DNA of 7,003 nucleotides from Oscillospiraceae bacterium (GCA_019422905.1 JAHZCM010000022.1:1-7003); one strand, 5' to 3'; positions 1 to 6,263 are shown, numbered from the stretch's first letter. Notes: generated by a model not told the origin, from the sequence alone. Numbers and translations are program-made.

Positions 1-22
1 AAGCACATTGGATTGTGGTTTT

Positions 23-51
23 ATTGTACACGCAAAGCCTGCGGTTGTCAA
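23..51 (-). promoter_or_regulatory. Leftward sigma-A-like promoter with palindrome over the -35
   Basis: Read on the minus strand, TTGACA (51 to 46) is followed after exactly 17 bases by TACAAT (28 to 23). That is a perfect -35 hexamer, optimal spacing and a 5/6 -10. Transcription would start near position 16 and run out of the window to the left. The -35 is embedded in a perfect odd palindrome, CGGTTGTCAACCG (42-54), with 6-bp arms around one central base, which could be an operator. The promoter lies 40 or so bases downstream of the ABC ATPase stop codon, so it probably serves the next gene to the left, not visible here. No convincing terminator for the ABC operon is seen in 1-93; only an A/T-only stem near 70-85. 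Confidence 0.6.
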
Positions 52-93
52 CCGGAAAATTTTATAAAAATCACTTTTATGCTTCGGAGTTTT

Positions 94-870
94 TTATGCC
101 CGCCGCTCAATGTATTCCGGACGGCCGTCCACCAGAACGCGGCGGCAGTCAATGCCGAAAACGCGGGAGATTTCCCCGGAGGCGTACAGCTCCTCCGGTG
201 TGCCCTCGGCAGCAAGCGCGCCTTTTTCCAGCAAAACGGCCCGGTCGCAGTACTTGAGCGCGAGGGGAAGGTCGTGTAAAACAGCGGCCACGGTTTTGCC
301 GCTGTCGCGCATGGCGCGGAGCAGCTCCAATATCTCAAATTTGTGATGCGCATCGAGATATGTCGTGGGCTCGTCCAAAAGCACGATGTCGGCGTCCTGC
401 GCCAGAAGCATCGCGATGTAAACGCGCTGGCGCTCGCCGCCGGAGAGAGACGGCACGCTGCGGCACGCGAAATCGGAGACGCCTGCGCGCTCCATTGCAT
501 CCTGCACGATTTGGCGGTCCCGCGCGGTCATTTTCCGGGAGAGACCGAGGTGTGGAAACCGCCCGTGGCCGACGAGCGTTTCCACCGGAATATCCGGCAC
601 GGCTCTGACCTGCGGCAGAAAGGCGATGCGGCGGGCAAGCGCCTTGCGGGAAAGCGCGGAAAGCGGCGTGCCGCCGTCCAGCGAAACGGTGCCGCTCTGC
701 GGCTTTAAAAGCCCGCACAGGCATTTGAGCAGCGTTGTTTTGCCGCAGCCATTCGGGCCGATAAAAGCGGTCAGCTTCCCTTTTTCCAGGCGGACGGCAA
801 TGCCGCGCAGGGTGTCCGCGCCGGCGTAGGAAAAGCGGACGCCAGTGGCGGAAAGCGCTTCATTTGGCAT
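94..870 (-). CDS. ABC transporter ATP-binding protein, FecE/FhuC/BtuD type
   Basis: This 258-residue protein is the cytoplasmic ATPase that powers an importer of the iron-siderophore/haem/vitamin B12 class. All nucleotide-binding motifs are visible: Walker A GPNGCGKT (residues 38-45), Q-loop Gln87, ABC signature LSGGERQ (142-148), Walker B ending LLDEP (164-168), D-loop YLD (171-173) and switch His199. The GRFPHLG stretch after the Q-loop (103-109) is typical of the FecE/BtuD subfamily. Length matches the family. The reading frame stays open far upstream, but that part is an Arg/Ala-rich shadow of the permease; the ATG at 870 is chosen because the ABC domain begins right after it and a GGGAGGGCGG purine tract precedes it. 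It starts two bases after the permease stop (TGACCATG), so translation is probably coupled. Substrate cannot be deduced from the ATPase. Confidence 0.96.
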   Translation of the reverse strand: MPNEALSATGVRFSYAGADTLRGIAVRLEKGKLTAFIGPNGCGKTTLLKCLCGLLKPQSGTVSLDGGTPLSALSRKALARRIAFLPQVRAVPDIPVETLVGHGRFPHLGLSRKMTARDRQIVQDAMERAGVSDFACRSVPSLSGGERQRVYIAMLLAQDADIVLLDEPTTYLDAHHKFEILELLRAMRDSGKTVAAVLHDLPLALKYCDRAVLLEKGALAAEGTPEELYASGEISRVFGIDCRRVLVDGRPEYIERRA

Positions 871-872
871 GG

Positions 873-1913
873 TCAATCGAGCCGCCCTCCCTTCTTCGTC
901 AGGATCAGGAAGATAAAGAACGGGCCGCCCAGAACAGAGAGCACGATGCCGACGGGAATCTCGTAGGGCGCGAACAGCGTGCGGCTCAGCGTGTCGCAGA
1001 TCAACACAAAAATGCCGCCGCCAAGCGCCGCCAGCGGAACGAGCACACGGTGCCGCTGCCCGGTGAAGCGCCGCAGAATGTGGGGCACGATCAGCCCCAC
1101 AAAGCCGAGAAGGCCAGAAAAGCTCACGGCGCCGCCCGCAAGCAGGCTGGCGATGGCCAGCAGCGCAAAGCGCAGGGGGCGCACATTGAGGCCGAGAGAA
1201 TACGCGGTCTCGTCGCCGAGCACCAGCACATCCATGTCTCCGGAAAGCAGCAGCGCCAGCAAAAGGCCGAGAAGAATGACGCCCCATGCGGGAAAGAGGT
1301 TTTTCCATGCGACGCCGGAGAATCCGCCGATGAAAAAAGTATTGGCGTTATAAATCGTATCCGGGAAGAAGGTCTTGAGTCCATTGCTGCACGCTGTGAA
1401 AACACTGCTGATTGCGACGCCGGCCAGCGTGATCGTCGTCCGCGAGGCGCCGGTGCGCGCGGCAATGGCGTAAATCAAAAGGGAGGCGAACAGCGCGCCC
1501 AGAAAGGCGGCGATCGGAATCGCACCGGTCATTGTGGGAAAGAGAGCGATGACGAACAGAACGGCAAAGCCCGCGCCCGCGTTTACGCCGATAATATTCG
1601 GTGCCGCGAGCGCGTTGTTCAGCACATTCTGAATCACAACGCCCGAAACGGCGAGCGCCGAGCCGGAAAGCAGCGCCGCGACGGCGCGCGGCAGACGCAC
1701 ATAAAAGAGAATGCGGCAGCCGGGATCGGCAATATTGCCGTCAAGCATTGCGCGGATGCTGTCCCAAATAGAGATATCCGCAGCGCCCACCAGAAGACTC
1801 AGGAGAAATGTGAGGACCAATCCAATGAGCATCAGCGGAAAAAGCCACGCGGCGGAAAAGTGCCTATTCTGATTTTCCGAGCAGGCAGTCCGCGAGATAC
1901 GCATAGCTTTCAT
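873..1913 (-). CDS. FecCD/BtuC-family ABC transporter permease
   Basis: A 346-residue polytopic inner-membrane protein, the expected size for the FecCD family, whose members have about ten membrane helices and work as a homo- or heterodimer. Visible family marks are the first helix at about residues 22-42, the YVRLPRAVAALLSG segment leading into helix 2, the ATPase-contacting loop GLLGFVGLIVPHILRR in the second half, and the C-terminal EIPVGIVLSVLGGPFFI segment. Only one permease gene is present, so a homodimer is likely. The ATG at 1913 lies inside the binding-protein gene and gives a 50-base overlap. A second ATG at 1904 is three codons later; the next one (in PLMLIG) would cut the first helix. 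The ribosome binding site is weak (GATGGG just before 1913), which fits translational coupling to the upstream gene. Confidence 0.95.
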   Translation of the reverse strand: MKAMRISRTACSENQNRHFSAAWLFPLMLIGLVLTFLLSLLVGAADISIWDSIRAMLDGNIADPGCRILFYVRLPRAVAALLSGSALAVSGVVIQNVLNNALAAPNIIGVNAGAGFAVLFVIALFPTMTGAIPIAAFLGALFASLLIYAIAARTGASRTTITLAGVAISSVFTACSNGLKTFFPDTIYNANTFFIGGFSGVAWKNLFPAWGVILLGLLLALLLSGDMDVLVLGDETAYSLGLNVRPLRFALLAIASLLAGGAVSFSGLLGFVGLIVPHILRRFTGQRHRVLVPLAALGGGIFVLICDTLSRTLFAPYEIPVGIVLSVLGGPFFIFLILTKKGGRLD

Positions 1914-2886
1914 CCCATCTGTTCAGTGGTTTATAGTGAAAAAGGTCCTTCGGCAGGTAAATATAGCGCCCGTTCTTTACCGCGGTCAATTCGCTCCAGG
2001 CCGGGTTGCTCTCAATGTTTTCCTGCATATAGGCTTTCGCGCTTTCCTCGCTGCCCATGGTGGTGACGAAGATAAAATCCGGATCCTGCACGATGATTTC
2101 TTCCGCGCTGAGATCTTCCAGAAGGCTCGGGTTGTCATAGGCGATGTTGTAAGCGCCGAGCTCGTCCAGCATTATGCCCGTCAGGTTATCGCTCGTTTTC
2201 GCCTTTACGCCGGTGGAATAGGCGCGCAAAAGCAGTATGCGCGGGGCTTCTTCTGAAAACGCAGCGGTCGTTTCCGCAATCGTGCTTTCAACGTTTTCCT
2301 GCAGGGCGGTCACGCATGCTTCGTAACGTGTTCCGGCGCTGTCGTTCAGCGCGCAGAAGGAAGCCATGATCCGGCTGTAATCCTCAAAAGTGTCCATCTG
2401 AAAATAGCCGTGCGGGATCTGCATGTCCGTCAGCGACTGGTCAAGATCCATATGCGCGGACAAATCGGCTGAGAGAAGGACATAATCCGGAGAGAGCGCA
2501 GCGATTTGCTCCAGACTCGGCTCCTTGACGGTGCCGACCAGCGCGATGTCGCCGCCGGTTTCTATGCCGCGTTCCTCCGTTGCGTCCTCGGTTACGCCGA
2601 CAAGCGAGCCGCCCGAAAGCAGCCAGCACTGGGCGAAGGAGGCGTAAAGAGAGACCACGCGCGGGTTTTCCGGGATTTCAGCCGTATTGCCGAGCGAATC
2701 GGTGATTGTGCGCACCTGCGCTTCGGATGCGGACGGCTGCTGCGCTTCAGAGGATTCGGACGGTTCTGTCTGTGCTTCGGAAGATATGCCGGAAGAGCCG
2801 CTTTCCGCAGCGCCGGGCTGGCTGGCGCAGCCCGAGAACAGCATCCATACGGCAAGTATCGGGATGAGGAATCGTTTTGCTTTCAT
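1864..2886 (-). CDS. Lipoprotein substrate-binding protein of an iron/haem/cobalamin-class ABC importer
   Basis: A 340-residue binding protein of the helical-backbone (periplasmic binding protein type 2, FecB/BtuF-like) class. The N-terminus is a lipoprotein signal: Lys/Arg at 2-5, a hydrophobic core and lipobox FSGC with the lipidated Cys20. A Ser/Glu/Gln-rich linker (about 21-58) tethers the ligand domain (about 59-340), which opens with RTITDSLGNTAEIP and a following PRVVSLYASF strand, typical of the family. The C-terminal YLPKDLFHYKPLNRWDESY segment is also family-like. It delivers ligand to the permease and ATPase encoded next. The ligand is not identifiable; Fe(III)-siderophore, haem or a corrinoid are all possible. 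The ATG at 2886 has an AAAGGA 12 bases upstream, rather distant. The gene follows the siroheme-protein gene by 42 bases without a visible terminator. Confidence 0.93.
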   Translation of the reverse strand: MKAKRFLIPILAVWMLFSGCASQPGAAESGSSGISSEAQTEPSESSEAQQPSASEAQVRTITDSLGNTAEIPENPRVVSLYASFAQCWLLSGGSLVGVTEDATEERGIETGGDIALVGTVKEPSLEQIAALSPDYVLLSADLSAHMDLDQSLTDMQIPHGYFQMDTFEDYSRIMASFCALNDSAGTRYEACVTALQENVESTIAETTAAFSEEAPRILLLRAYSTGVKAKTSDNLTGIMLDELGAYNIAYDNPSLLEDLSAEEIIVQDPDFIFVTTMGSEESAKAYMQENIESNPAWSELTAVKNGRYIYLPKDLFHYKPLNRWDESYAYLADCLLGKSE

Positions 2887-2928
2887 AAAAGGTTGAAATC
2901 CTTTCAGAAAATAGGTTTTTGGTGTGAT

Positions 2929-3852
2929 TTACGGTGTCTTGATCGGTTGGGCGATGATTTCATCCTTGCGGTTGAGAAGATCGTCGGAAAATACGGCTTC
3001 TTCAAATTTGTCGAAGCCGATGCGGTCAATGGCCTTGCCGAGACGTTCCTTGGAGAAAGCGTTTTCCTTGAACCAGAGCATGGTCTTTTCCAGCAGCGGC
3101 TCGATCTCGTCGCGGGAGACAAGACGGCTCAGCGGCGAGCCCATGCGGGTGTGCTTACCCCATGTACCGCCAACGTAGATGCGGTAAAGCGTTTCGCTTT
3201 CGTGACGGACCGCCTTGAACGGACATTTTCCGGTACAAACACCGCACTGCAGGCAGTTTTCATCGATGTGCAGCTTGCCGTTTTCAACATGGGCCGCCTT
3301 GGAGGGACAGCGTGTTTCCACGACGCAGACCTTGCAGCCGCGGCAATCGTTTACAGCGAAGACCGGCACGCGGCGGCCCTCGATGCCGAAATCGTTCAGC
3401 GAAGGCTTCATGCAACTGTTTGGGCATCCGCCGATACCGATTTTAAATTTATGCGGGAGCTTGACGTTTGCCCAGCCGACATAATACTTTTCGTGCAGCT
3501 CTTTGCCGAGCGCCTGCGTATCGTAATTGCCGTAGACGCAGGTTGTGCCCTTACATGCCGTAATCGGGCGAATCTTCGCGCCGGTACCGCCGAAATACAG
3601 ATCATGTGCCTGCGCATATTCGCAGGCGGCGTCGATCTGATCGTAGGGAATGCCGACGATTTCCGCAGCGAGACGGGAGGTAAAGACGACCTTGCCGCTG
3701 CCGAATTTTTCGGCGATTTCCGCAATTACACGCAGATCCTCTGCCGAGAAAACAGAACCGGCAGGAACAATTCTGCCGGAAAAATTCTCCGTACCGCGGT
3801 TCAGCAGGAAGCCGCGCGCTTTGACGTCGGCGATTTGGTTGAGTTTAAGCAT
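2929..3852 (-). CDS. Siroheme/[4Fe-4S] nitrite/sulfite-reductase-like protein with two ferredoxin clusters
   Basis: A 307-residue protein of the small, stand-alone nitrite/sulfite reductase group, similar in layout to the AsrC subunit of anaerobic sulfite reductase. An N-terminal ferredoxin-like half domain (about 1-95) precedes the siroheme/[4Fe-4S] ligand motif: CKGTTC (Cys100, Cys105) and CPNSC (Cys143, Cys147). An inserted pair of ferredoxin clusters follows: Cys170, 173, 176, 182 and Cys200, 203, 206, 210, the second in the classic CxxCxxCxxxCP form. All expected cysteines are present, so it should be functional. The first pair is spaced C-x4-C rather than the C-x5-C of classical assimilatory enzymes. 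The ATG at 3852 is preceded by GGAGG with a 7-base spacer; the open frame upstream of it crosses the promoter and is not coding. No asrA or asrB homologue is seen here. The electron acceptor (sulfite, nitrite or other) cannot be read from sequence. Confidence 0.9.
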   Translation of the reverse strand: MLKLNQIADVKARGFLLNRGTENFSGRIVPAGSVFSAEDLRVIAEIAEKFGSGKVVFTSRLAAEIVGIPYDQIDAACEYAQAHDLYFGGTGAKIRPITACKGTTCVYGNYDTQALGKELHEKYYVGWANVKLPHKFKIGIGGCPNSCMKPSLNDFGIEGRRVPVFAVNDCRGCKVCVVETRCPSKAAHVENGKLHIDENCLQCGVCTGKCPFKAVRHESETLYRIYVGGTWGKHTRMGSPLSRLVSRDEIEPLLEKTMLWFKENAFSKERLGKAIDRIGFDKFEEAVFSDDLLNRKDEIIAQPIKTP

Positions 3853-3886
3853 GGGAAATCCTCCAATATTAAAGGTATGTGTTTTT

Positions 3887-3915
3887 ATTTTACAAGAATT
3901 ACGGAAGAATATCAA
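3887..3915 (-). promoter_or_regulatory. Sigma-A-like promoter for the siroheme-protein/ABC cluster
   Basis: On the minus strand, TTGATA (3915 to 3910) and TAAAAT (3892 to 3887) are separated by exactly 17 bases, each hexamer matching consensus at 5/6. The predicted start near 3880 leaves a leader of roughly 28 bases containing the GGAGG site, too short for a riboswitch. I see no convincing Fur-type 19-bp dyad over it. Confidence 0.65.
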
Positions 3916-3964
3916 CTCATCCGCAAAGATTTTGCAAAAGAAATGAAAACCAGGGGAAATCATA

Positions 3965-3993
3965 TTGGATTTTTCACGTAATTGTGCTAGAAT
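3965..3993 (+). promoter_or_regulatory. Sigma-A-like promoter for the SH3b-TrkA-TrkA unit
   Basis: TTGGAT (3965-3970), 17 bases, then TAGAAT (3988-3993), the latter preceded by an extended -10 TGC. The -35 is weak but the extended -10 compensates. It points away from the siroheme-gene promoter; the two -35 elements are about 50 bases apart, leaving room for a shared regulator site. The leader to the ATG at 4032 is about 32 bases. Confidence 0.5.
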
Positions 3994-4031
3994 AAAAAAC
4001 AGATAAACAGTAAAGGAACGGTGAGTTTGTG

Positions 4032-4607
4032 ATGAAATGCAGGAAAACCGGCAGATATACATGGAAAGCTTTGATTTTGGCGGCTGCGGCTGCGGCGTTT
4101 GTGCTTTGTGCGGCAGGCTGTGGGGGTGGCGGCGGTGAGGCGTCTCCTTCCCCGAGTCCGAGCATTTCGCCGACTCCGTCGGCAACGCCGGCTGTGGAGA
4201 CGCTCAAGGTCGCCACGGTGTCGAATATTGAAGGCTCGCTCAATATCCGCAGCGCGGCGAACATGGATTCCGAAATTCTAGGCGAGACGTATGCCGGCGA
4301 TCAGTTTGAGGTGCTGACAGAGAATTTCAGCACAGATTGGCATGAGATTTCCTATAATGGCGGCAAAGCCTATGTTTATGCCGAATTCGTGAAAGTATCG
4401 CAGGTGGAGAAGTCCGTGTGGGACGCGGCTTCTACGGCGGGCGGGAACCCGGATACGGCCTCCTCCGAAGAGCCTACCGCAACGCCGGACCCGGACGCGC
4501 CGATCGTCGTCAACGGCAGTGGGCGCTCGGATATCGAGTCTTCTGATACAAGCGGCGGCATGACGCCGGAGAGTATTCGCGATACGGAAGATCCGGAACG
4601 CCGCTGA
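4032..4607 (+). CDS. SH3b-domain lipoprotein
   Basis: A 191-residue surface lipoprotein. Residues 1-29 form a signal peptide with a basic start, a hydrophobic Ala-rich core and a lipobox-like AAGC, lipidated at Cys30 (the -3 position is Ala, so the box is imperfect). A Gly5 run and a Ser/Pro/Thr-rich spacer (31-54) lead to a bacterial SH3 domain at about 57-122, recognised by SLNIRSAANMDSEILGETYAGD and the WHEISYNGGKAYVYAEFVKV end. SH3b domains usually bind peptidoglycan stem peptides or crossbridges. Residues 123-191 are acidic, Pro/Ser/Thr-rich and probably disordered. GTG at 4029 is directly followed by ATG at 4032; the ATG is chosen because GGTGA (4020-4024) lies 7 bases before it. It sits 19 bases ahead of the first TrkA gene, so the three genes are probably one operon. 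Its specific role is unknown. Confidence 0.85.
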   Translation: MKCRKTGRYTWKALILAAAAAAFVLCAAGCGGGGGEASPSPSPSISPTPSATPAVETLKVATVSNIEGSLNIRSAANMDSEILGETYAGDQFEVLTENFSTDWHEISYNGGKAYVYAEFVKVSQVEKSVWDAASTAGGNPDTASSEEPTATPDPDAPIVVNGSGRSDIESSDTSGGMTPESIRDTEDPERR

Positions 4608-4626
4608 GAAGGGAAGCGCATAGAAT

Positions 4627-5244
4627 ATGAATGTATTGGTAATCGGCTGCGGGATGCTTGGGCGGAAGATCGCCCGGACGCTCGATGAAAAGGGTTGGGA
4701 TGTCTCCGTCCTGGATAACCGGGAGAGCGAGCTTATGCTGTTGGACGAGGATTTCGGCGGCGTAACGCTGCGAGGCTTTCCGATGGATCTGCGCAGTCTG
4801 CGCGAGGCGGGAATTGAGAGCTGTGATGCGGTGGCGGTCACAACCGCGGACGACAATCTGAATATCACCATAGCGCAGATCGCGCGGGACTATTTCGGCA
4901 TCCAGAATGTTGTCGCCCGCATTTCCGATCCCGCGCGGGAGTCGATTTTCGAGAATTTTGGCCTGCGCACGGTCTGTCCGACAAATCTGGCCGGGGATAC
5001 GCTTGTCCGCGTGCTGACCGGAGAAAAAGCTGAGAAGCTGGAATTTGGCACGCACACGGTTTCCTTTACCGCGCGTCCCGTGGAAAAGCAGCAGGTCGGC
5101 AAGCTGCTGCGGGATCTGTACGGCTACCCGGGCGAGGAGATTTTCGGCTTGATCCGCAAGAGCGGTGCTTTTCTGCTGAGGGCAAACGGGCTGTGCAGGC
5201 CTGAGGCGGGCGACAGCATCGTTTATGCAAAGACTGTGGACTGA
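4627..5244 (+). CDS. TrkA/KtrA-family RCK protein, first of a pair
   Basis: A 205-residue cytoplasmic RCK protein: N-terminal Rossmann domain (about 1-125) and a smaller RCK_C domain (about 135-205). RCK rings gate K+ transporters such as TrkH or KtrB in response to bound nucleotides, and in Gram-positives the RCK_C domain may bind c-di-AMP. The GxGxxG loop is present as GCGMLG (7-12) and the acidic ribose-binding residue is Asp30 at the end of strand 2. The usual GDxTD motif after strand 3 is degenerate here (GFPMD, 50-54), so nucleotide binding may differ from its partner. The ATG at 4627 has AAGGGA 12 bases upstream, a somewhat long spacing. It is followed 19 bases later by a paralogous gene. 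The pore subunit is not in the window. Confidence 0.9.
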   Translation: MNVLVIGCGMLGRKIARTLDEKGWDVSVLDNRESELMLLDEDFGGVTLRGFPMDLRSLREAGIESCDAVAVTTADDNLNITIAQIARDYFGIQNVVARISDPARESIFENFGLRTVCPTNLAGDTLVRVLTGEKAEKLEFGTHTVSFTARPVEKQQVGKLLRDLYGYPGEEIFGLIRKSGAFLLRANGLCRPEAGDSIVYAKTVD

Positions 5245-5263
5245 AGCCGGAAAGGACAAAGCG

Positions 5264-5935
5264 ATGAATATTGTGATTATGGGCGGCGGCAAGGTGGGCG
5301 AGAGCCTTGCGCACCGCATTTTGGAGGGCCGCCACGAGGTGTGCCTGATCGAGCTGGATAAAACGCGCTGCTATCACCTCGCAAACGCGCTGGATATCGA
5401 GGTGATCTGCGGCGACGGCACGGACACCGCCACGCTGGAAAAGGCCGGCGTCCGCGAAGCGGATTGCTTCATTGCGATTTCAGGCAACGATGCGGATAAC
5501 CTTGTCGCGGCGCAGATGGCCAAAAAGCATTTCAATGTAAAAAAAGTGATTGCGCGGGCCAATGATCCGCGCAATTTGGAGACGATGCGCGTGCTGGGCA
5601 TCGATTATGCCGTGAGCAGTACGGAGATCATCGCGCGGATCATCGAACAGGAGGCCAATCTGCTGGAATTTCGCCTTGTGGCTTCCCTGAATAAGGGCAA
5701 GGGGCAGATCTGCTCGGTCACGCTGGGCGAGGATTCGGCCATCGGCGGCAGACCGGTGAAATCCCTTGTGTTTCCCAAAGGGTCGCTGCTGATTTCGGTT
5801 GTCCGCGGAGATCAGCTGATTATCCCGAGCGGCGATACGGTGCTGCAGAGCGGCGACGAGATCATTGCCGTTTGCGAAGAGCGCGCCGAAAAGGCGCTGA
5901 TTAAGCTGCTGGGCAGTACAAAGGAAAATGGATGA
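5264..5935 (+). CDS. trkA: TrkA/KtrA-family RCK protein, second of a pair
   Basis: A 223-residue RCK protein with a Rossmann NAD/ATP-binding domain (about 1-130) and an RCK_C domain (about 140-223). It keeps the canonical features: GGGKVG (7-12), acidic Glu30 at the end of strand 2 and GDGTD (50-54), followed by an ADCFIAISGNDADNLVAAQMAK segment typical of TrkA. The RCK_C part includes GDQLIIPSGDTVLQSGDEIIAV, the normal beta-sheet region. The open frame runs 13 codons further upstream into the previous gene, but ATG 5264 is preceded by AAAGGA with a 7-base spacer and gives the standard N-terminus. With the preceding gene it probably forms a homomeric or mixed octameric gating ring on a K+ transporter encoded elsewhere. 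The gene is followed immediately by an intrinsic terminator. The symbol denotes the family; ktrA would be an equally fair name. Confidence 0.93.
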   Translation: MNIVIMGGGKVGESLAHRILEGRHEVCLIELDKTRCYHLANALDIEVICGDGTDTATLEKAGVREADCFIAISGNDADNLVAAQMAKKHFNVKKVIARANDPRNLETMRVLGIDYAVSSTEIIARIIEQEANLLEFRLVASLNKGKGQICSVTLGEDSAIGGRPVKSLVFPKGSLLISVVRGDQLIIPSGDTVLQSGDEIIAVCEERAEKALIKLLGSTKENG

Positions 5936-5941
5936 GGAAGC

Positions 5942-5971
5942 CGGCGGCCTGCAATACAGGCCGCCGCTTTT
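5942..5971 (+). terminator. Intrinsic terminator of the SH3b-TrkA-TrkA unit
   Basis: A perfect 10-bp G/C-rich stem, CGGCGGCCTG (5942-5951) pairing with CAGGCCGCCG (5957-5966), closes a 5-base loop CAATA. One C separates the stem from a TTTT run (5968-5971). It starts only 6 bases after the trkA stop codon. The minus-strand reading has no T run after the stem, so it should act rightward only. Confidence 0.9.
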
Positions 5972-6159
5972 GCTCTATACCGCGGTGTGTAAGGAGGTTC
6001 CGGCTGGATATACTGAAAAAATGGGCAATCGGTATGTATAAAATAAGTTTTCCAGGTGATTTGATACGAAGATGGAGTGCTGCAAATTTGGTAAAAATCT
6101 CCGAGACAAAAGCGGAGATTCTGTCGATTTGCCGATTTTTATGGATTTAATAAAAAAAG
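5972..6159 (+). other. Non-coding gap with orphan SD and a perfect hairpin
   Basis: No convincing gene lies between the terminator and the next promoter. The gap contains AAGGAGG (5991-5997) not followed by a normal start codon at proper spacing, a possible weak promoter (CTGAAA at 6013-6018, TATAAA at 6037-6042, 18-base spacer), and a perfect 8-bp hairpin AATCTCCG (6096-6103) / CGGAGATT (6113-6120) with a 9-base loop. On the minus strand that hairpin is followed by a short T run; on the plus strand it is not. The function is unknown; a decayed gene, a small RNA or a regulatory leader are possible. Confidence 0.4.
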
Positions 6160-6189
6160 TTGACGGAAAGCGGTGCAAGGAGATAAAAT
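6160..6189 (+). promoter_or_regulatory. Sigma-A-like promoter for the LCP-type gene
   Basis: TTGACG (6160-6165) and TAAAAT (6184-6189), both 5/6 to consensus, lie 18 bases apart. The predicted start near 6196 gives a leader of about 68 bases to the ATG at 6264, ending with AAAGGAG (6249-6255) 8 bases before the start codon. Confidence 0.6.
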
Positions 6190-6263
6190 AGATATTTAGA
6201 ATTGCAATACGGCGCTGTTTTCGGTTTGAGTCCGGGCGCTTCACAGGCAAAGGAGTTCGCAAA

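Noticed and set aside
42..54. Palindrome CGGTTGTCAACCG as a terminator for the ABC operon.
   Set aside because: It has a one-base centre, so it cannot form a normal hairpin loop, and no T run follows; an operator is more plausible.
871..1308. Upstream in-frame extension of the ABC ATPase reading frame (open to 1308).
   Set aside because: The extension is Arg/Ala/His-rich, lies inside the permease gene and has no ABC homology; the real start with an RBS is at 870.
864..2066. Long rightward open frame of 400 codons antisense to the permease.
   Set aside because: Composition is rich in Lys, Arg, Gln and His without domain pattern; it is a mirror of the G+C-rich permease codons.
2506..3981. Rightward open frame of 491 codons antisense to the binding-protein and siroheme genes.
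   Set aside because: It spans two clear genes and their intergenic region on the opposite strand, has no recognisable domain and no RBS-start logic.
3853..4185. Upstream extension of the siroheme-protein frame to 4185.
   Set aside because: It crosses two promoters and the SH3b gene on the other strand; ATG 3852 has a clear GGAGG site.
4510..5319. Leftward open frame of 269 codons antisense to the first TrkA gene.
   Set aside because: The plus strand carries an unambiguous RCK protein; the antisense frame shows no family features.
5932..6150. Rightward open frame of 72 codons starting at the end of trkA.
   Set aside because: Its 5' part runs through the intrinsic terminator hairpin and it has no suitable RBS; only the part after the SD at 5991 is kept as a weak finding.
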